Notes: generated by a model not told the origin, from the sequence alone. Shown: positions 1 to 8,923, counted from the stretch's first letter. The stretch: DNA of 64,000 nucleotides from Paenibacillus jilunlii (GCF_900102965.1 NZ_FNGM01000007.1:246982-310981), one strand, 5' to 3'. A program made the numbers and translations.

Positions 1-23
1 CCGATTACCTTATACTGTTTCAT
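1..23 (-). CDS. frlD: Start of probable fructoselysine 6-kinase, cut by window edge
   Basis: Only the first seven codons (MKQYKVI) are inside the window. They follow a GGGGATATTCTT ribosome site and lie 39 bases after the stop of the frlB-like deglycase, on the same strand. In frl operons the deglycase is accompanied by a PfkB-type fructoselysine kinase, whose N-terminus often reads like this. The start codon is seen directly. The identity is inferred from the neighbour and is tentative. Confidence 0.45.
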
Positions 24-62
24 AAGAATATCCCCTCTGAAGACTGCTGAAATAAGCAGAGA

Positions 63-1037
63 TTAATATTCAACCTTCCACATGTATCTGCGGGTGGTAA
101 GCGGATGTTCTCTTTCCACAGCCAAAGCCTGATTGTAAACAGGATACACGTTGTTAAACAAGGAGTGATTGAAGTAGTCGACGACCGAGCTGTCGATAGT
201 AGACAATCCGAGATCCTTTGCGTCCAGCACTTCCACCCGCTTGGCGTACCGGTTAAGGAAGCTCAGTGCTCTCTCGTCAAGCGCCCGGGTGCTGCCTTCC
301 GATACCTGAATGACGAACGGAATTTCGGCGTCCGTAATTTCAAATGGTCCATGGAAGTATTCTCCGGAATGGATGCTCGCAGAGTTGATCCACTGCATTT
401 CCATAAAGATACAGATGCTTTCCATATAAGCCGCGCCATAGCCCGCTCCGCTGGCCATTGTATAGATAACGGAGTCGTCTTTGTGTTTCCGGGCAAATGT
501 CAGGGCGCGGTTCGCCACATGCTTGCAGGCCTGCTTCACAATCCGGTCAATTCTCGATACACCGTCCATGAATTTATCGTAGTTCTCGTATCCTTCCGTC
601 TGTTTCAGAATTTCCACCGCCGTCATCAGCGCTTGGACCGTCTTCTCTCCGGCGATATCTTTATTTTCTCCAAAGGAATACTTCACCACGTAATCCGCAT
701 ATTCCGTGATAGGAGAATCTTCAATCCAGGTAAGCGCAATAACCGGTACCCCTGCTTTTTTGCCCAGTTCTGCGGCTTTTACTGTTTCCGGCGTATTGCC
801 TTTATGGGAAGCTACAACCAGCACTGAATTTTCCCCGAATGCCTTAGGCGTGTTGTGTACGAACTCATTGCTGTTGTACAGGCCTACTTTAATATCTTTA
901 GCTTCTTTCTCAAGAAACGTCTTGGCTGGGTAGAATGCTCCGTAAGAACCTCCGCAAGCTGCATAGTAGACCTGCTTGATGCCGCCAGCCTCTTTTTTAT
1001 CCGCTGTAATTTGCTCGATGATTTGTTTGATATCCAT
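63..1037 (-). CDS. frlB: Fructoselysine-6-phosphate deglycase, SIS domain
   Basis: A 324-residue SIS-domain isomerase of the FrlB type, which converts 6-phosphofructoselysine to glucose-6-phosphate and lysine in the cytoplasm. Two SIS halves are visible. The first has YYAACGGSYGAFYPAK and VVASHKGNTPET, the second has IYTMASGAGYGAAYMESICIFMEMQW and HSGEYFHGPFE. The C-terminus HPLTTRRYMWKVEY is typical of FrlB. An in-frame reading extends 40 codons upstream, but the start at MDIKQII is chosen because a GGGGAGAAACAG ribosome site directly precedes it and the extension looks like promoter DNA. It is probably first in an operon with the kinase gene entering the left edge. The divergent GntR regulator is the likely controller. 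Confidence 0.88.
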   Translation of the reverse strand: MDIKQIIEQITADKKEAGGIKQVYYAACGGSYGAFYPAKTFLEKEAKDIKVGLYNSNEFVHNTPKAFGENSVLVVASHKGNTPETVKAAELGKKAGVPVIALTWIEDSPITEYADYVVKYSFGENKDIAGEKTVQALMTAVEILKQTEGYENYDKFMDGVSRIDRIVKQACKHVANRALTFARKHKDDSVIYTMASGAGYGAAYMESICIFMEMQWINSASIHSGEYFHGPFEITDAEIPFVIQVSEGSTRALDERALSFLNRYAKRVEVLDAKDLGLSTIDSSVVDYFNHSLFNNVYPVYNQALAVEREHPLTTRRYMWKVEY

Positions 1038-1402
1038 TCTGTTTCTCCCCTTGTATGATACATTTATTGGCTTTACATTCCACGCCGGCTTTTGTATGGG
1101 AATGTCATGAACAAATAATAACACAAAGCAATACATGGCGCAAGAGAGGGCTTTCATTTTTTATGAAATTTCTAATTCAAGCCTATTTCGGAACAGTTAC
1201 GACAATATTTGGAATGAAAAGAGATGTAAACTGTTAACAAATTGTATATATTGTTATACTATAGAGATATGTGAGTAGTACATTGCAATACATTTCGCAA
1301 GGCGGATGTCATATGATTCTGATGCCATGCCGGTAAAACCTTGCCCATTTCCAGCCATAGTGCAAATTTTATAACCGATTTTCGAACCTGGAGGTATAAC
1401 GA
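1038..1402. promoter_or_regulatory. Divergent control region between frlB and the GntR gene
   Basis: This AT-rich region of 365 bases separates two divergent starts and holds no convincing gene. A TATACT element at 1255-1260 with TTAACA at 1234-1239 (15-base spacer) could be a promoter toward the GntR gene. The overlapping alternation TTGTATATATTGTTATAC at 1242-1259 is a plausible GntR/HutC operator. No site was confirmed for the frlB direction. Function is inferred from position. Confidence 0.4.
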
Positions 1403-2113
1403 ATGCTAGACCATTCCGAATCATCGCCGCTGTACAAGCAGCTGCAAGAGAAAATATTAGATTCCATCCGTGACGGTACACTGAAGCCGGGGGATAAACT
1501 TCCTACAGAGCTGGAATTAAGCGAAACGAATCAGGTAAGCCGCGTAACGGTCCGGGCCGCCCTGGATACACTCACCTCGGAAGGCTACCTGGTGCGGATT
1601 CCGGGTAAAGGCACATTCATTACAAAAGACAAAATTCAAAAAAATGTTGCCGAGACGATCGGATTCAGCGATACATGCAGGCTGCAGAATAAGACGCCCG
1701 GCGCCAAAGTCATCAAATGCCTGATTGAAGAAGCCACCGCAGCGGATCAGGAGCATCTGGGCCTGAGCCCCGGAGACAAAGTGATTAACATTGAACGTAT
1801 CCGGTATGCCGACAACGTCCCCATCTCGGTGGAGTATTCGCGTTTCCCCTCTTCCTATTCTTTTTTGCTTAAGGAGGATTTGAACGATAAGTCGCTGTAT
1901 GAAATTTTAAGAAGCAATTACAAAGTTTCCTTCGGGCATTCAAGAAAATATATTGTCATGGAGTATGCCTCCTTTGATGTGGCCACTTATTTGAATATAG
2001 AGGAAGGTTATCCGCTGCTCAGCATCCGAAGCACGGTGTCCAGTCCGGACGGACAAAAAATCCACCGCTCCAAGCAGCTCATATTAGGGGATAAATTCGA
2101 GTTGATTGTGTAA
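1403..2113 (+). CDS. GntR/HutC-family regulator (FrlR-like)
   Basis: A 236-residue protein with an N-terminal GntR winged helix (SSPLYKQLQEKILDSIRDGTLKPGDKLPTE, then VSRVTVRAALDTLTSEGYL and GKGTFI, residues 6-70). A UTRA effector domain of the HutC subfamily follows (residues about 90-232, including VINIERIRYADNVPISVE). The start has a CTGGAGGTATAACGA ribosome site. It diverges from the frlB-like gene, so it probably represses or activates that operon in response to a phosphorylated Amadori sugar, as described for FrlR-type regulators. The family is certain. The ligand is inferred from context. Confidence 0.85.
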   Translation: MLDHSESSPLYKQLQEKILDSIRDGTLKPGDKLPTELELSETNQVSRVTVRAALDTLTSEGYLVRIPGKGTFITKDKIQKNVAETIGFSDTCRLQNKTPGAKVIKCLIEEATAADQEHLGLSPGDKVINIERIRYADNVPISVEYSRFPSSYSFLLKEDLNDKSLYEILRSNYKVSFGHSRKYIVMEYASFDVATYLNIEEGYPLLSIRSTVSSPDGQKIHRSKQLILGDKFELIV

Positions 2114-2128
2114 TCCCGCATAACAGAG

Positions 2129-2180
2129 AAGGGCTGTCTCCACCGCAAACCCTGCGATGCAGACAGCCCTTCATTTTTTT
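2129..2180 (+). terminator. Rho-independent terminator after the GntR gene
   Basis: AAGGGCTGTCT at 2129-2139 pairs with AGACAGCCCTT at 2161-2171, followed by CATTTTTTT. It lies 15 bases after the GntR stop and separates it from the convergent LCP-like gene. Confidence 0.9.
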
Positions 2181-2198
2181 GTATGAACCCTATGTAAG

Positions 2199-3065
2199 TT
2201 AACCCCACCTACTCAGCAATTCCAAAATGATGAGCAATTTCCGGGTATCCAGTGCGGGCAGGGCCAGCGGTTTGCGCAGCTTCTGCAGCTTGACCAGCAA
2301 ATCCTCCTTGTTGGCATAGACAAAAGGGCTCTTCCAGCTTGATTCCAGGGTAATCAGCTCGCTTGCCGCAGGCTTCATCGACGGATAATTCAGAATCCAG
2401 CTCCGCAGCTGATCCTTGCCGATATCCGTGCCGTCCGCATTATCCACATACCGCATATCCATCAGCACATCGATATCCAGCCCGCCAAGCACATCCACAA
2501 TACTGCTGAACGCCTCAAAGTTAATCAGAATCATGTGATCGATATCCATCTGCAGAATATCGCCGTAGAACTCTCTGGTCTTGCTTAAATCCTCACCCTT
2601 GTTATGCGCATAATAATAAGCATAGCAGTAATTGGCTTTATGTGTACCAACCTCACTGCTTGCGATCTTCATATCCCGGGGAATGGACAGGATCGACTGG
2701 TTCCTGCTCACAGGCTCATAGACCACTGGCATCAGCACATCCGTGTTCAGCGTTCCGCCGCTGCCGCTCCTGTTGTCGACACCGGCGAGCAGAAAGGTGA
2801 GCGGTTTACTCTCCTCTTCTGCATTAACCGCCGCAGCGGCTGCAGAAGCTGTAGGCACGGGTGACGCTGGTCCGGCTGTCTCGCTGGGGGCAGAGCCTGC
2901 CGCCGAGATCCGGTCAAGCGCCCGTTCCGCCTTGTAATAGAGCGTTCCCGCATAGACTGCGCCGGCGATCAGGCAAGTGCCGAGCACCGCGGACAGGGTG
3001 AGCAGTGTTTTTCGGGTGCGGACTTTTCCCCGTTTGGCTTTCCTTCTCTTGCTTCTTTCCTCCAT
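2199..3065 (-). CDS. LytR-CpsA-Psr-like membrane protein, atypical C-terminus
   Basis: A 288-residue protein with a basic N-terminus, one transmembrane anchor (about residues 20-42), an Ala/Pro/Ser-rich linker, then the first half of an LCP domain (TFLLAGVDNRSG, TDVLMPVVYEP, ILSIPRDMKI, INFEAFSSIVDVLGGLDIDV). LCP enzymes attach teichoic acids or other polymers to peptidoglycan. In typical members, PGYQHLDGKQALDYVRYR-like sequence with catalytic arginine follows the DVLGG-DI segment. Here that block is absent and an unrelated-looking tail (SWKSPFVYANKEDLLVKLQKL) follows. This may be an internal deletion or a divergent subfamily. An AGGAGGAAAGGA ribosome site supports the start. It stands alone, convergent with the GntR gene. 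Confidence 0.7.
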   Translation of the reverse strand: MEERSKRRKAKRGKVRTRKTLLTLSAVLGTCLIAGAVYAGTLYYKAERALDRISAAGSAPSETAGPASPVPTASAAAAAVNAEEESKPLTFLLAGVDNRSGSGGTLNTDVLMPVVYEPVSRNQSILSIPRDMKIASSEVGTHKANYCYAYYYAHNKGEDLSKTREFYGDILQMDIDHMILINFEAFSSIVDVLGGLDIDVLMDMRYVDNADGTDIGKDQLRSWILNYPSMKPAASELITLESSWKSPFVYANKEDLLVKLQKLRKPLALPALDTRKLLIILELLSRWG

Positions 3066-3154
3066 TCCTTTCCTCCTGCTTCATCTCATTTCCGATCCGC
3101 TGGCCTGCAAAAGTTGTATAATAAGTAGAACTTATAGAAAAAGGATGTCCTGAC

Positions 3155-4123
3155 ATGCTTCTTGCTGTGAACCGTACGCTTAACCGGATGATGCCGCTGA
3201 TTACTCCATTAAGCGTTTTGACCGGAGTGCTCTGCGGAAGTGCACTGTCCTCTTATACCTATCTGTCTCCCTGGCTGTTTGCGTTTATGACGTTTGCCGG
3301 AAGCATCAGCCTGGGATTTAAGGATTTCGTGAACGTACTCAAAAAGCCGTTGCCCCTATTCGCCTGTCTATTCATTCTGCACATCGCTATGCCATTGGTT
3401 GCTTTAGGCTTGGGGAATATGCTGTATCACGCGGATGAATTCACAATTACGGGCCTTGTGCTGGCCGCAGTCATTCCTACGGGAGTTAGCAGCTTTATCT
3501 GGGTCAGCATTTACAAAGGCAATACTGCCCTCACCTTGTCCATCATTCTGATCGACACGCTGCTGGCTCCCTTTGTTGTGCCCGGCGTATTATCGCTGCT
3601 GATCGGAACCAGTGTGGAGCTGGACACAGGCGCCATGATGAGCAGTCTGTTCTGGATGATTGTCGTCCCTTCCCTGCTGGGCATGGTGCTTAATGAATGG
3701 ACCAAAGGTGCGGTTGCTCCTGTCTGGAGTCCCAGACTGAACCCGTTCTCCAAGCTTTTCATGGCTGCAGTGATTATGATCAACGGCTCTGTTATTTCTC
3801 CGTACCTGGCTGACATCAGCCTGTATCTGGTTGGCCTGGCCTTCGTCATTGTGCTCTTGGCTTCCACCGGTTATGCCCTGTGCTTCCTCACGGCGAGGGT
3901 ATTACGCTGGAATGAAGCAGATGAAGTCGCTCTTATCTTCAATGGAGGCATGCGCAATATCAGCGCCGGTGCTGTCCTGGCGGTGTCCTATTTCCCCGCT
4001 CCGGTGGCCGTTCCCGTCGTACTCGGCATGGTGTTCCAGCAGCTGCTGGCTTCGCTTGCCGGCTTTCTGCTCAGCCACCGCGCCAAGGCCAGACATACTG
4101 CGGAGCAGACTACAGCGGCGTGA
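3155..4123 (+). CDS. Bile acid:sodium symporter (BASS) family transporter
   Basis: A 322-residue integral membrane protein with about nine to ten hydrophobic helices. It carries BASS-type signatures: FMTFAGSISLGFKDF near residue 45, AVIPTGVSSFIWVSIYKGN near 110 and NGGMRNISAGAVLA near 270. The family moves organic anions, for example bile acids, pantoate or keto acids, with sodium. The substrate cannot be read from the sequence. The start is preceded by AAAAAGGATG. A TATAAT element at 3117-3122 lies suitably upstream. The gene is monocistronic and divergent from the LCP-like gene. Confidence 0.85.
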   Translation: MLLAVNRTLNRMMPLITPLSVLTGVLCGSALSSYTYLSPWLFAFMTFAGSISLGFKDFVNVLKKPLPLFACLFILHIAMPLVALGLGNMLYHADEFTITGLVLAAVIPTGVSSFIWVSIYKGNTALTLSIILIDTLLAPFVVPGVLSLLIGTSVELDTGAMMSSLFWMIVVPSLLGMVLNEWTKGAVAPVWSPRLNPFSKLFMAAVIMINGSVISPYLADISLYLVGLAFVIVLLASTGYALCFLTARVLRWNEADEVALIFNGGMRNISAGAVLAVSYFPAPVAVPVVLGMVFQQLLASLAGFLLSHRAKARHTAEQTTAA

Positions 4124-4448
4124 GTTTGGCTACTTATCAGCCGTACACGGATAATTGAAACTAGAATGTATCTTGCATAGGCAAGAGCAGACCCCGATGC
4201 TTCGTAATAACGGCACTTCTGCTGTTATTTCGGAGCACACCATCTAACAGCAAGTAGCAAGTGGAAAAAGGAAACTTATTCCTCCTCAAAACTCAACAAT
4301 TGAGAGATTCAAGTGGAAATAGGGAACTTAATTGGGCGATATTACCTCGTAAGGAGCAAAATGAGCTTAATTAGTGATCCTTTTCCACCTAACCATCTAA
4401 CGAAGCCCCAGCAGATACTGAAAATCATTATACTTCCTAAATAACGAT
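4124..4448. other. Intergenic region without a gene, holding short dispersed repeats
   Basis: No gene is supported in this stretch. The right half carries three copies of a GTGGAAAAAGGA-type element, described separately. The left half has a small inverted arrangement around CGGCACTTCTGCTG but nothing assignable. Confidence 0.6.
4259..4390. repeat. Three copies of a short dispersed repeat (GTGGAAAAAGGA-N-ACTTAATT)
   Basis: Two direct copies, 4259-4280 and 4311-4333, read AAGTGGAAAAAGGAAACTTA and AAGTGGAAATAGGGAACTTA. An inverted copy at 4366-4390 reads GTGGAAAAGGATCACTAATT on the minus strand. The same family occurs at 10471-10602. The recurrence is seen directly. The nature (dispersed element or protein-binding site) is unknown. 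Confidence 0.6.
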
Positions 4449-4483
4449 AAAAAATCCACAACTCGTCAGGTTGTGGATTTTTT
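4449..4483. terminator. Bidirectional rho-independent terminator
   Basis: AATCCACAAC pairs with GTTGTGGATT around the loop TCGTCAG. It is flanked by A-run on the left and T-run on the right, so it can act on both strands. It is 18 bases beyond the stop of the small minus-strand frame described next. Confidence 0.85.
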
Positions 4484-4500
4484 ATGTGCAGGGCTTTGAT

Positions 4501-4752
4501 TCAAGAGCTGGAATGTCCAGTTATCTGAAGAACCCCCAGAAAATGATTAATGAAATCATTAACGGCCTCCTGGTTCCCTGCGTGCAGGGCATTCCTGAAA
4601 TGTTCGTCGATGTAAAAATACCCCTTCGTCTGCACTCCGGGGGGTTCATAGAGAAGCTTGATCACACAGCCCGGCGCATTTTTATGGATTCCTGCTATGC
4701 ATACATTTGGGAATGACCGCAAATAGTATACACAGGAGAGGAGGCTAATCAT
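4501..4752 (-). CDS. Possible small hypothetical protein or gene remnant
   Basis: A minus-strand frame whose C-terminal 60 residues look protein-like (VIKLLYEPPGVQTKGYFYID, then EHFRNALHAGNQEAVNDFIN). It ends shortly before a strong terminator oriented for it. The only ATG in frame lies over the start of the germination operon and there is no good ribosome site, so it may be a 3' remnant. The overlapping plus-strand frame starts inside the terminator and is less likely. No family recognised. Confidence 0.25.
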   Translation of the reverse strand: MISLLSCVYYLRSFPNVCIAGIHKNAPGCVIKLLYEPPGVQTKGYFYIDEHFRNALHAGNQEAVNDFINHFLGVLQITGHSSS

Positions 4753-6373
4753 GCTAAAATACTGGATAAAAAATGTGTTAAAACCATCGAAAGGTTCTAA
4801 ACAGGATGCGGTAAAATCCAAGCATCAGGCCTTAAATGAACCTATAAATGCATCATTAGCCAGTACCCTGAGCACGCTTAAAAAGAAACTGGGCCAAAGC
4901 CCTGACTTTACCATCAGGGACTTCTCCGATGATCCTGAGCATGCCGGACTGCTGGCCGTCTGTTATATTGAAGGGCTAATCGACCCAGGTCTGCTGTCTG
5001 ATCTTATTGAAAGCTTAGTTAAAGAAATAGCCCATACCCCCTCTGACCGGTTAGAAGAACATCTTGCAGCTTCTTTAATCAAACAAACATTGCCTTTAGG
5101 AAATATTAAAAGGATTGATTCGCAAAATCAGATCTATCAAGCGGTCCTTAAAGGCAGTGCCGTCATTCTAATAGACGGTTTACAATCCGCCCTGACAGTC
5201 TCTATTGCCGGCGGGGTCAGACGGGCCGTGGAGGAACCCACTTCGCAAGGGGTGGTCCGGGGGCCGAAAGAGGGTTTTACAGAGGATATCTCAACCAATA
5301 TCACTCTGATCAGAAGGAAACTGCGGACCCCTGATCTTAAGTTTGACAGCCACATTATCGGACAATATTCACAGACCGTTGTCATTGTAACCTACATAGA
5401 AGGAATTGCCGATCCCGGGGTGGTGCAGGAGATCACTAAGCGGCTTCAGGCGATTGATACAGACAGTATCCTTGAAAGTGGCTATATCGAAGAATTCATT
5501 CAAGATGCGCCGCTTACTCCCTTTCCGACAATGTTAAATTCAGAACGCCCGGACACCGTCGCCGGCAGCCTTCTGGATGGACAAGTAGCCGTAATGGTGG
5601 ACGGGACACCTTTCGTATTAATCGCCCCGGTAACTTTTTATAATTTTTTCCAGATATCCGAGGACTATTACCAGCGCTACGATATTTCATCTTTTTTGCG
5701 GATGATCCGTCTGATATCGTTCCTGGTGTCCTTGCTGCTTCCTTCCTTGTTCATTGCATTGACAACGTTCCATCAGGAAATGATTCCCACCATCCTGTTA
5801 GTAACTCTGGCCGCCCAACGGGAAGGGGTTCCTTTTCCAGCTCTGCTCGAAGCCTTGATGATGGAATTAACCTTTGAGGTGATTCGTGAAGCAGGCGTCC
5901 GGATGCCCCGTGCGATTGGTCCGGCCATATCCATCGTAGGAGCTCTGGTTATTGGCCAAGCAGCAGTGGAAGCAGGTCTGGTCTCGGGCGCTATGGTAAT
6001 CGTTGTCTCCTTTACTGCTATATCCAACTTTGTCATTCCATACATCAGTATGGCCACTGCCGTACGCTTATTGCGTTTTGTTCTCATGCTGCTGGCAGGA
6101 ACCCTCGGTTTATTCGGAATTATGGCAGGGATCGTTCCTATTCTGGCTCATCTGCTCTCTCTAAAATCGTTCGGCGTTGACTATCTAATGCCATACAGTC
6201 CCATGTACAAGTCCAACATGAAAGATTTGCTTATCCGGGTACCCTGGTGGGCAATGAAAACAAGACCCAATATAAAATCGGGATCTAACAAAAGCAGACA
6301 GGCTCCTCACCAATACCCTACCGGTTCGAATAACATTGCCCGCCGCGCAGACGAGCCTGAACCCAAAGCCTAA
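4751..6373 (+). CDS. Spore germination receptor subunit A (GerA family)
   Basis: A 540-residue GerAA/GerKA-type subunit. A soluble N-terminal region of roughly 310 residues contains FTIRDFSDDPEHAGLLAVCYIEGL and the repeated LIDGLQSALTVSI / MVDGTPFVLIAPV signatures. It is followed by about five membrane helices with PSLFIALTTFHQEMIP, LLVTLAAQREGVPFPALLEALMM and RMPRAIGPAISIVGALVIGQAAV. In spores it sits in the inner membrane and, with subunits B and C, senses germinants. A GGAGAGGAGGCTAATC ribosome site precedes the ATG. The C-subunit gene starts 13 bases after the stop. Sporulation-specific (sigma-G) control is expected, but no convincing sigma-G promoter was found. Confidence 0.92.
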   Translation: MLKYWIKNVLKPSKGSKQDAVKSKHQALNEPINASLASTLSTLKKKLGQSPDFTIRDFSDDPEHAGLLAVCYIEGLIDPGLLSDLIESLVKEIAHTPSDRLEEHLAASLIKQTLPLGNIKRIDSQNQIYQAVLKGSAVILIDGLQSALTVSIAGGVRRAVEEPTSQGVVRGPKEGFTEDISTNITLIRRKLRTPDLKFDSHIIGQYSQTVVIVTYIEGIADPGVVQEITKRLQAIDTDSILESGYIEEFIQDAPLTPFPTMLNSERPDTVAGSLLDGQVAVMVDGTPFVLIAPVTFYNFFQISEDYYQRYDISSFLRMIRLISFLVSLLLPSLFIALTTFHQEMIPTILLVTLAAQREGVPFPALLEALMMELTFEVIREAGVRMPRAIGPAISIVGALVIGQAAVEAGLVSGAMVIVVSFTAISNFVIPYISMATAVRLLRFVLMLLAGTLGLFGIMAGIVPILAHLLSLKSFGVDYLMPYSPMYKSNMKDLLIRVPWWAMKTRPNIKSGSNKSRQAPHQYPTGSNNIARRADEPEPKA

Positions 6374-6386
6374 AGGAGAGATCTAT

Positions 6387-7610
6387 GTGCACCGACGCCG
6401 GGTTATTGCCATTTTGCTTGTTGCAGCTCTAATACTTGCAGGGTGCGGAAACCGAGTTGAAATGACCGAATTAGGAATTACAACGGCAACCGGATTTGAT
6501 GGGCAGCAGGGGGACTGGACACTCACTTACCAGGTCATTATTCCACCGGCAATGTCTTCCGGTGCAGGCGGATCTTCCGGCGGGGGCGGCTCTCAAGCTG
6601 CTGTGCATACCTTCTCGGCACATGGAAAAACCATCAGAGAGGCTTTAGCGGCCAGTAACCGGGAAAATCCGCGTAAACTGTATTTTGCACATACTAATGT
6701 TCTTATCATTGGCAAACAAGCAGCAAAAGCCGGAATTGAAGAAATTCTGGACACTTATTATCGTAATCCTGACGCACGGGAAACAGTGAAAGTCTTAGTA
6801 GCCAATGGCGAAGCCAGAGATTATCTGAATAAGCTGATCCCCCCGGAGAAGCTTCCCGGCAGAGCGTTATCCAATATCCTGCAAAAAAATAAGCAGTTAA
6901 GTTCATATTATCCTTCGGTATCCGTACATGAACTAGCGCTCGGTATCAGTTCCGACAGTGGCGCAGCTGGGGTTCCAGAAGTATCTATCACAGGCACTGA
7001 CAGCTCAAGTCTGGAGTCAGCAAGTGTATATCAACAGACCTCGACCAGCAGTAAATTAAAAATTTCCGGGTTAAGCGTCTTCCAGAAAGCAAAAATGGTT
7101 GGAACCTTGAACCAAAATGAGAGTACGGGCATCTCCTGGCTGACCAATAAAATACATTTGACCACAATAAGCTATAACAGCAAGGATAATACCGATGTGT
7201 CGGCATTCCTGGTCCGCAAAGCGAAGGTTAAAGTTACACCAGTAAAAGAAGGCCTGCATTATACATTAAAAGTCAAGGCTAAAGTGGTTGTAGGTGAGTT
7301 TTTGGAGACCACTACACATGAAGATCTTTTAAAAACGCAAAGTGTCAAGAAGCTGGAGCAGCAGACAGAGCAGATCATCCGCTCGCAAATTCTGGAAGGA
7401 TGGAAAGCCGTACAGCATCTAAAAGTCGACCTTGTGGGAGTCGGCAATAAAATTCACCGTAAATCCCCTAAGGATTGGAAAAGATTAAAAGAGGATTGGC
7501 CCGGGGATATAGCAAACATGGACATTGACATCGATGTAAAAGTGAATCTGAAACGGCCCGGTTTATTTCAGAGTTCATTTAGCCGGCTGCTCGAATCCGA
7601 AGATGAGTAA
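6387..7610 (+). CDS. Germination receptor lipoprotein subunit C (Ger(x)C)
   Basis: A 407-residue Ger(x)C lipoprotein. The chosen start is GTG, six bases after AAAGGAGAG. It gives a basic start (VHRRR), a hydrophobic stretch and the lipobox LILAGC with acylated Cys about 20 residues in. A longer in-frame reading from an ATG inside the A-subunit gene would bury the signal peptide. The Gly/Ser-rich loop (SSGAGGSSGGGGS, near residue 60) is unusual in length. The central and C-terminal regions fit the GerAC fold (LYFAHTNVLIIGKQAA, DPDAR-type REASARE region). It anchors to the outer face of the spore inner membrane with subunits A and B. Confidence 0.9.
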   Translation: MHRRRVIAILLVAALILAGCGNRVEMTELGITTATGFDGQQGDWTLTYQVIIPPAMSSGAGGSSGGGGSQAAVHTFSAHGKTIREALAASNRENPRKLYFAHTNVLIIGKQAAKAGIEEILDTYYRNPDARETVKVLVANGEARDYLNKLIPPEKLPGRALSNILQKNKQLSSYYPSVSVHELALGISSDSGAAGVPEVSITGTDSSSLESASVYQQTSTSSKLKISGLSVFQKAKMVGTLNQNESTGISWLTNKIHLTTISYNSKDNTDVSAFLVRKAKVKVTPVKEGLHYTLKVKAKVVVGEFLETTTHEDLLKTQSVKKLEQQTEQIIRSQILEGWKAVQHLKVDLVGVGNKIHRKSPKDWKRLKEDWPGDIANMDIDIDVKVNLKRPGLFQSSFSRLLESEDE

Positions 7611-7643
7611 TGAGTACACACACACAAACAGGAGATGAAATAA

Positions 7644-8762
7644 ATGAGCCAACGTAATGTAATCCGGGTATCAGAGCTGGCCATCGCTATTTCATTATTC
7701 GAGGTAGGCAGTACAACCTTATTTTTTATAGGAGGGGAAGCAAAGCAGGATGCCTGGCTTGCCATGCTGGTAGGGGCATTGGCCGGCCTGTTCTTGCTCC
7801 TAATGCACTTGAGTATTCATCATCAGGAGCCCCATTTAGATCTATTCCTATTGTTTCGCCGTTATATGGGGAAATATGTGGGGACATTCGTGAACCTTCT
7901 GTTTGTGGGCTATTTCTCCTATGAATCTTCGCGGAATTTACGCGATTTTGGCGAAATCACGGTAATGACTTTGTTAAACCGGACTTCGCTATGGATTATC
8001 ATGCTGATTGTCATCCTGGTTGTTTCCAATTCAATGCGTTATGGACATATAGTAATGTTTCGGATATGTGTCATTTTTTTCCCCATTATGTTAGTTAGTT
8101 ATATCCTAATCAGTATTCTGATTCCTGTCACAGGCCTCTTCCACTTCGAATTCATGCTTCCAGTTTTGGAATCCGGGTGGAAGCCCGTGCTTGATGCGGC
8201 TTTACCGGAGATTGTCTCTTTTCCATTCGGACAGACTATATTATTTCTTGTGTTTTATCCCCATGTCCGCACAGGAAAAGGACTCAACAAAGCTGTGATT
8301 ACCTGTTATGTCATTACTGCACTCGCACTAACATTTATAAATCAACTGAACATTTTTGTTTTGGGTCCAAAGATTGCCCTATACAGCACTTTGCCTCTTC
8401 TGGAAACCGTCCAATTGATTGACTTGGCGGAAGTATTTGAACGGATGGACGCTCTATTCACCATGCTTCTTTTTCTTGGATTGGGTGTAAAAATGGGAGC
8501 GTTTTTTAATGGTGCCATAATCGGACTCGAAAAAATAACCGGTATTGCTTATAAAAAATGGGTGGTGCCTGTAGCCATTCTAATTTACGGATTGGCCTTC
8601 TTATCTCCCAATTACACCCATCATATCGTAATAGGCAGGCAACTTGTATTAAATTACCTTTTCCCTGTTTTCCAGATCGTTCTCCCCTTGTTGCTTTTTA
8701 TTATAATCCTTATCAGAAAGCGGAAAAAGCGGACAAACCGTTCAGCTTCTGAGAAAACCTGA
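7644..8762 (+). CDS. Germination receptor permease subunit B (GerAB/GerKB)
   Basis: A 372-residue protein with about ten transmembrane helices, of the endospore germination permease family within the APC superfamily. The N-terminus (VIRVSELAIAISLFEVGSTTLFFIGGEAKQDAW) and the NLRDFGEITVMTLLNRTS segment are typical. It is thought to bind the germinant within the receptor. The ribosome site is AGGAGATGAAATAA. It is the last gene of the A-C-B operon. A weak GATCT hairpin before ATTTTT near 8764-8800 may end transcription. Confidence 0.9.
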   Translation: MSQRNVIRVSELAIAISLFEVGSTTLFFIGGEAKQDAWLAMLVGALAGLFLLLMHLSIHHQEPHLDLFLLFRRYMGKYVGTFVNLLFVGYFSYESSRNLRDFGEITVMTLLNRTSLWIIMLIVILVVSNSMRYGHIVMFRICVIFFPIMLVSYILISILIPVTGLFHFEFMLPVLESGWKPVLDAALPEIVSFPFGQTILFLVFYPHVRTGKGLNKAVITCYVITALALTFINQLNIFVLGPKIALYSTLPLLETVQLIDLAEVFERMDALFTMLLFLGLGVKMGAFFNGAIIGLEKITGIAYKKWVVPVAILIYGLAFLSPNYTHHIVIGRQLVLNYLFPVFQIVLPLLLFIIILIRKRKKRTNRSASEKT

Positions 8763-8842
8763 GGATCTCAAGCGGTTGGATAGAGAAGATCTGATTTTTC
8801 GTCCCTTCTTTCCTTGTTCACTGTTTCTACCCATCTGATCTA

Positions 8843-8871
8843 TTGACCATTGGTATATTGTCACATATTAT
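8843..8871 (+). promoter_or_regulatory. Sigma-A-type promoter for the XRE gene
   Basis: TTGACC at 8843-8848 and TATTAT at 8866-8871 are separated by exactly 17 bases and point to the helix-turn-helix gene beginning about 45 bases beyond the predicted start of transcription. Confidence 0.65.
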
Positions 8872-8923
8872 TACATCTATAAAATAAAATTCTATTTACT
8901 GGAATTTATTCAGGTGGTGCTTC

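Noticed and set aside
105..827. Plus-strand open frame of 240 codons over frlB
   Set aside because: It is a shadow of the frlB-like gene with no family resemblance and no ribosome site.
1038..1402. Riboswitch or T-box upstream of the GntR gene
   Set aside because: No conserved riboswitch core or terminator/antiterminator pair was recognised in the leader.
4471..4716. Plus-strand open frame of 81 codons
   Set aside because: It begins inside a strong bidirectional terminator and has no ribosome site. The opposite strand reads more like protein.
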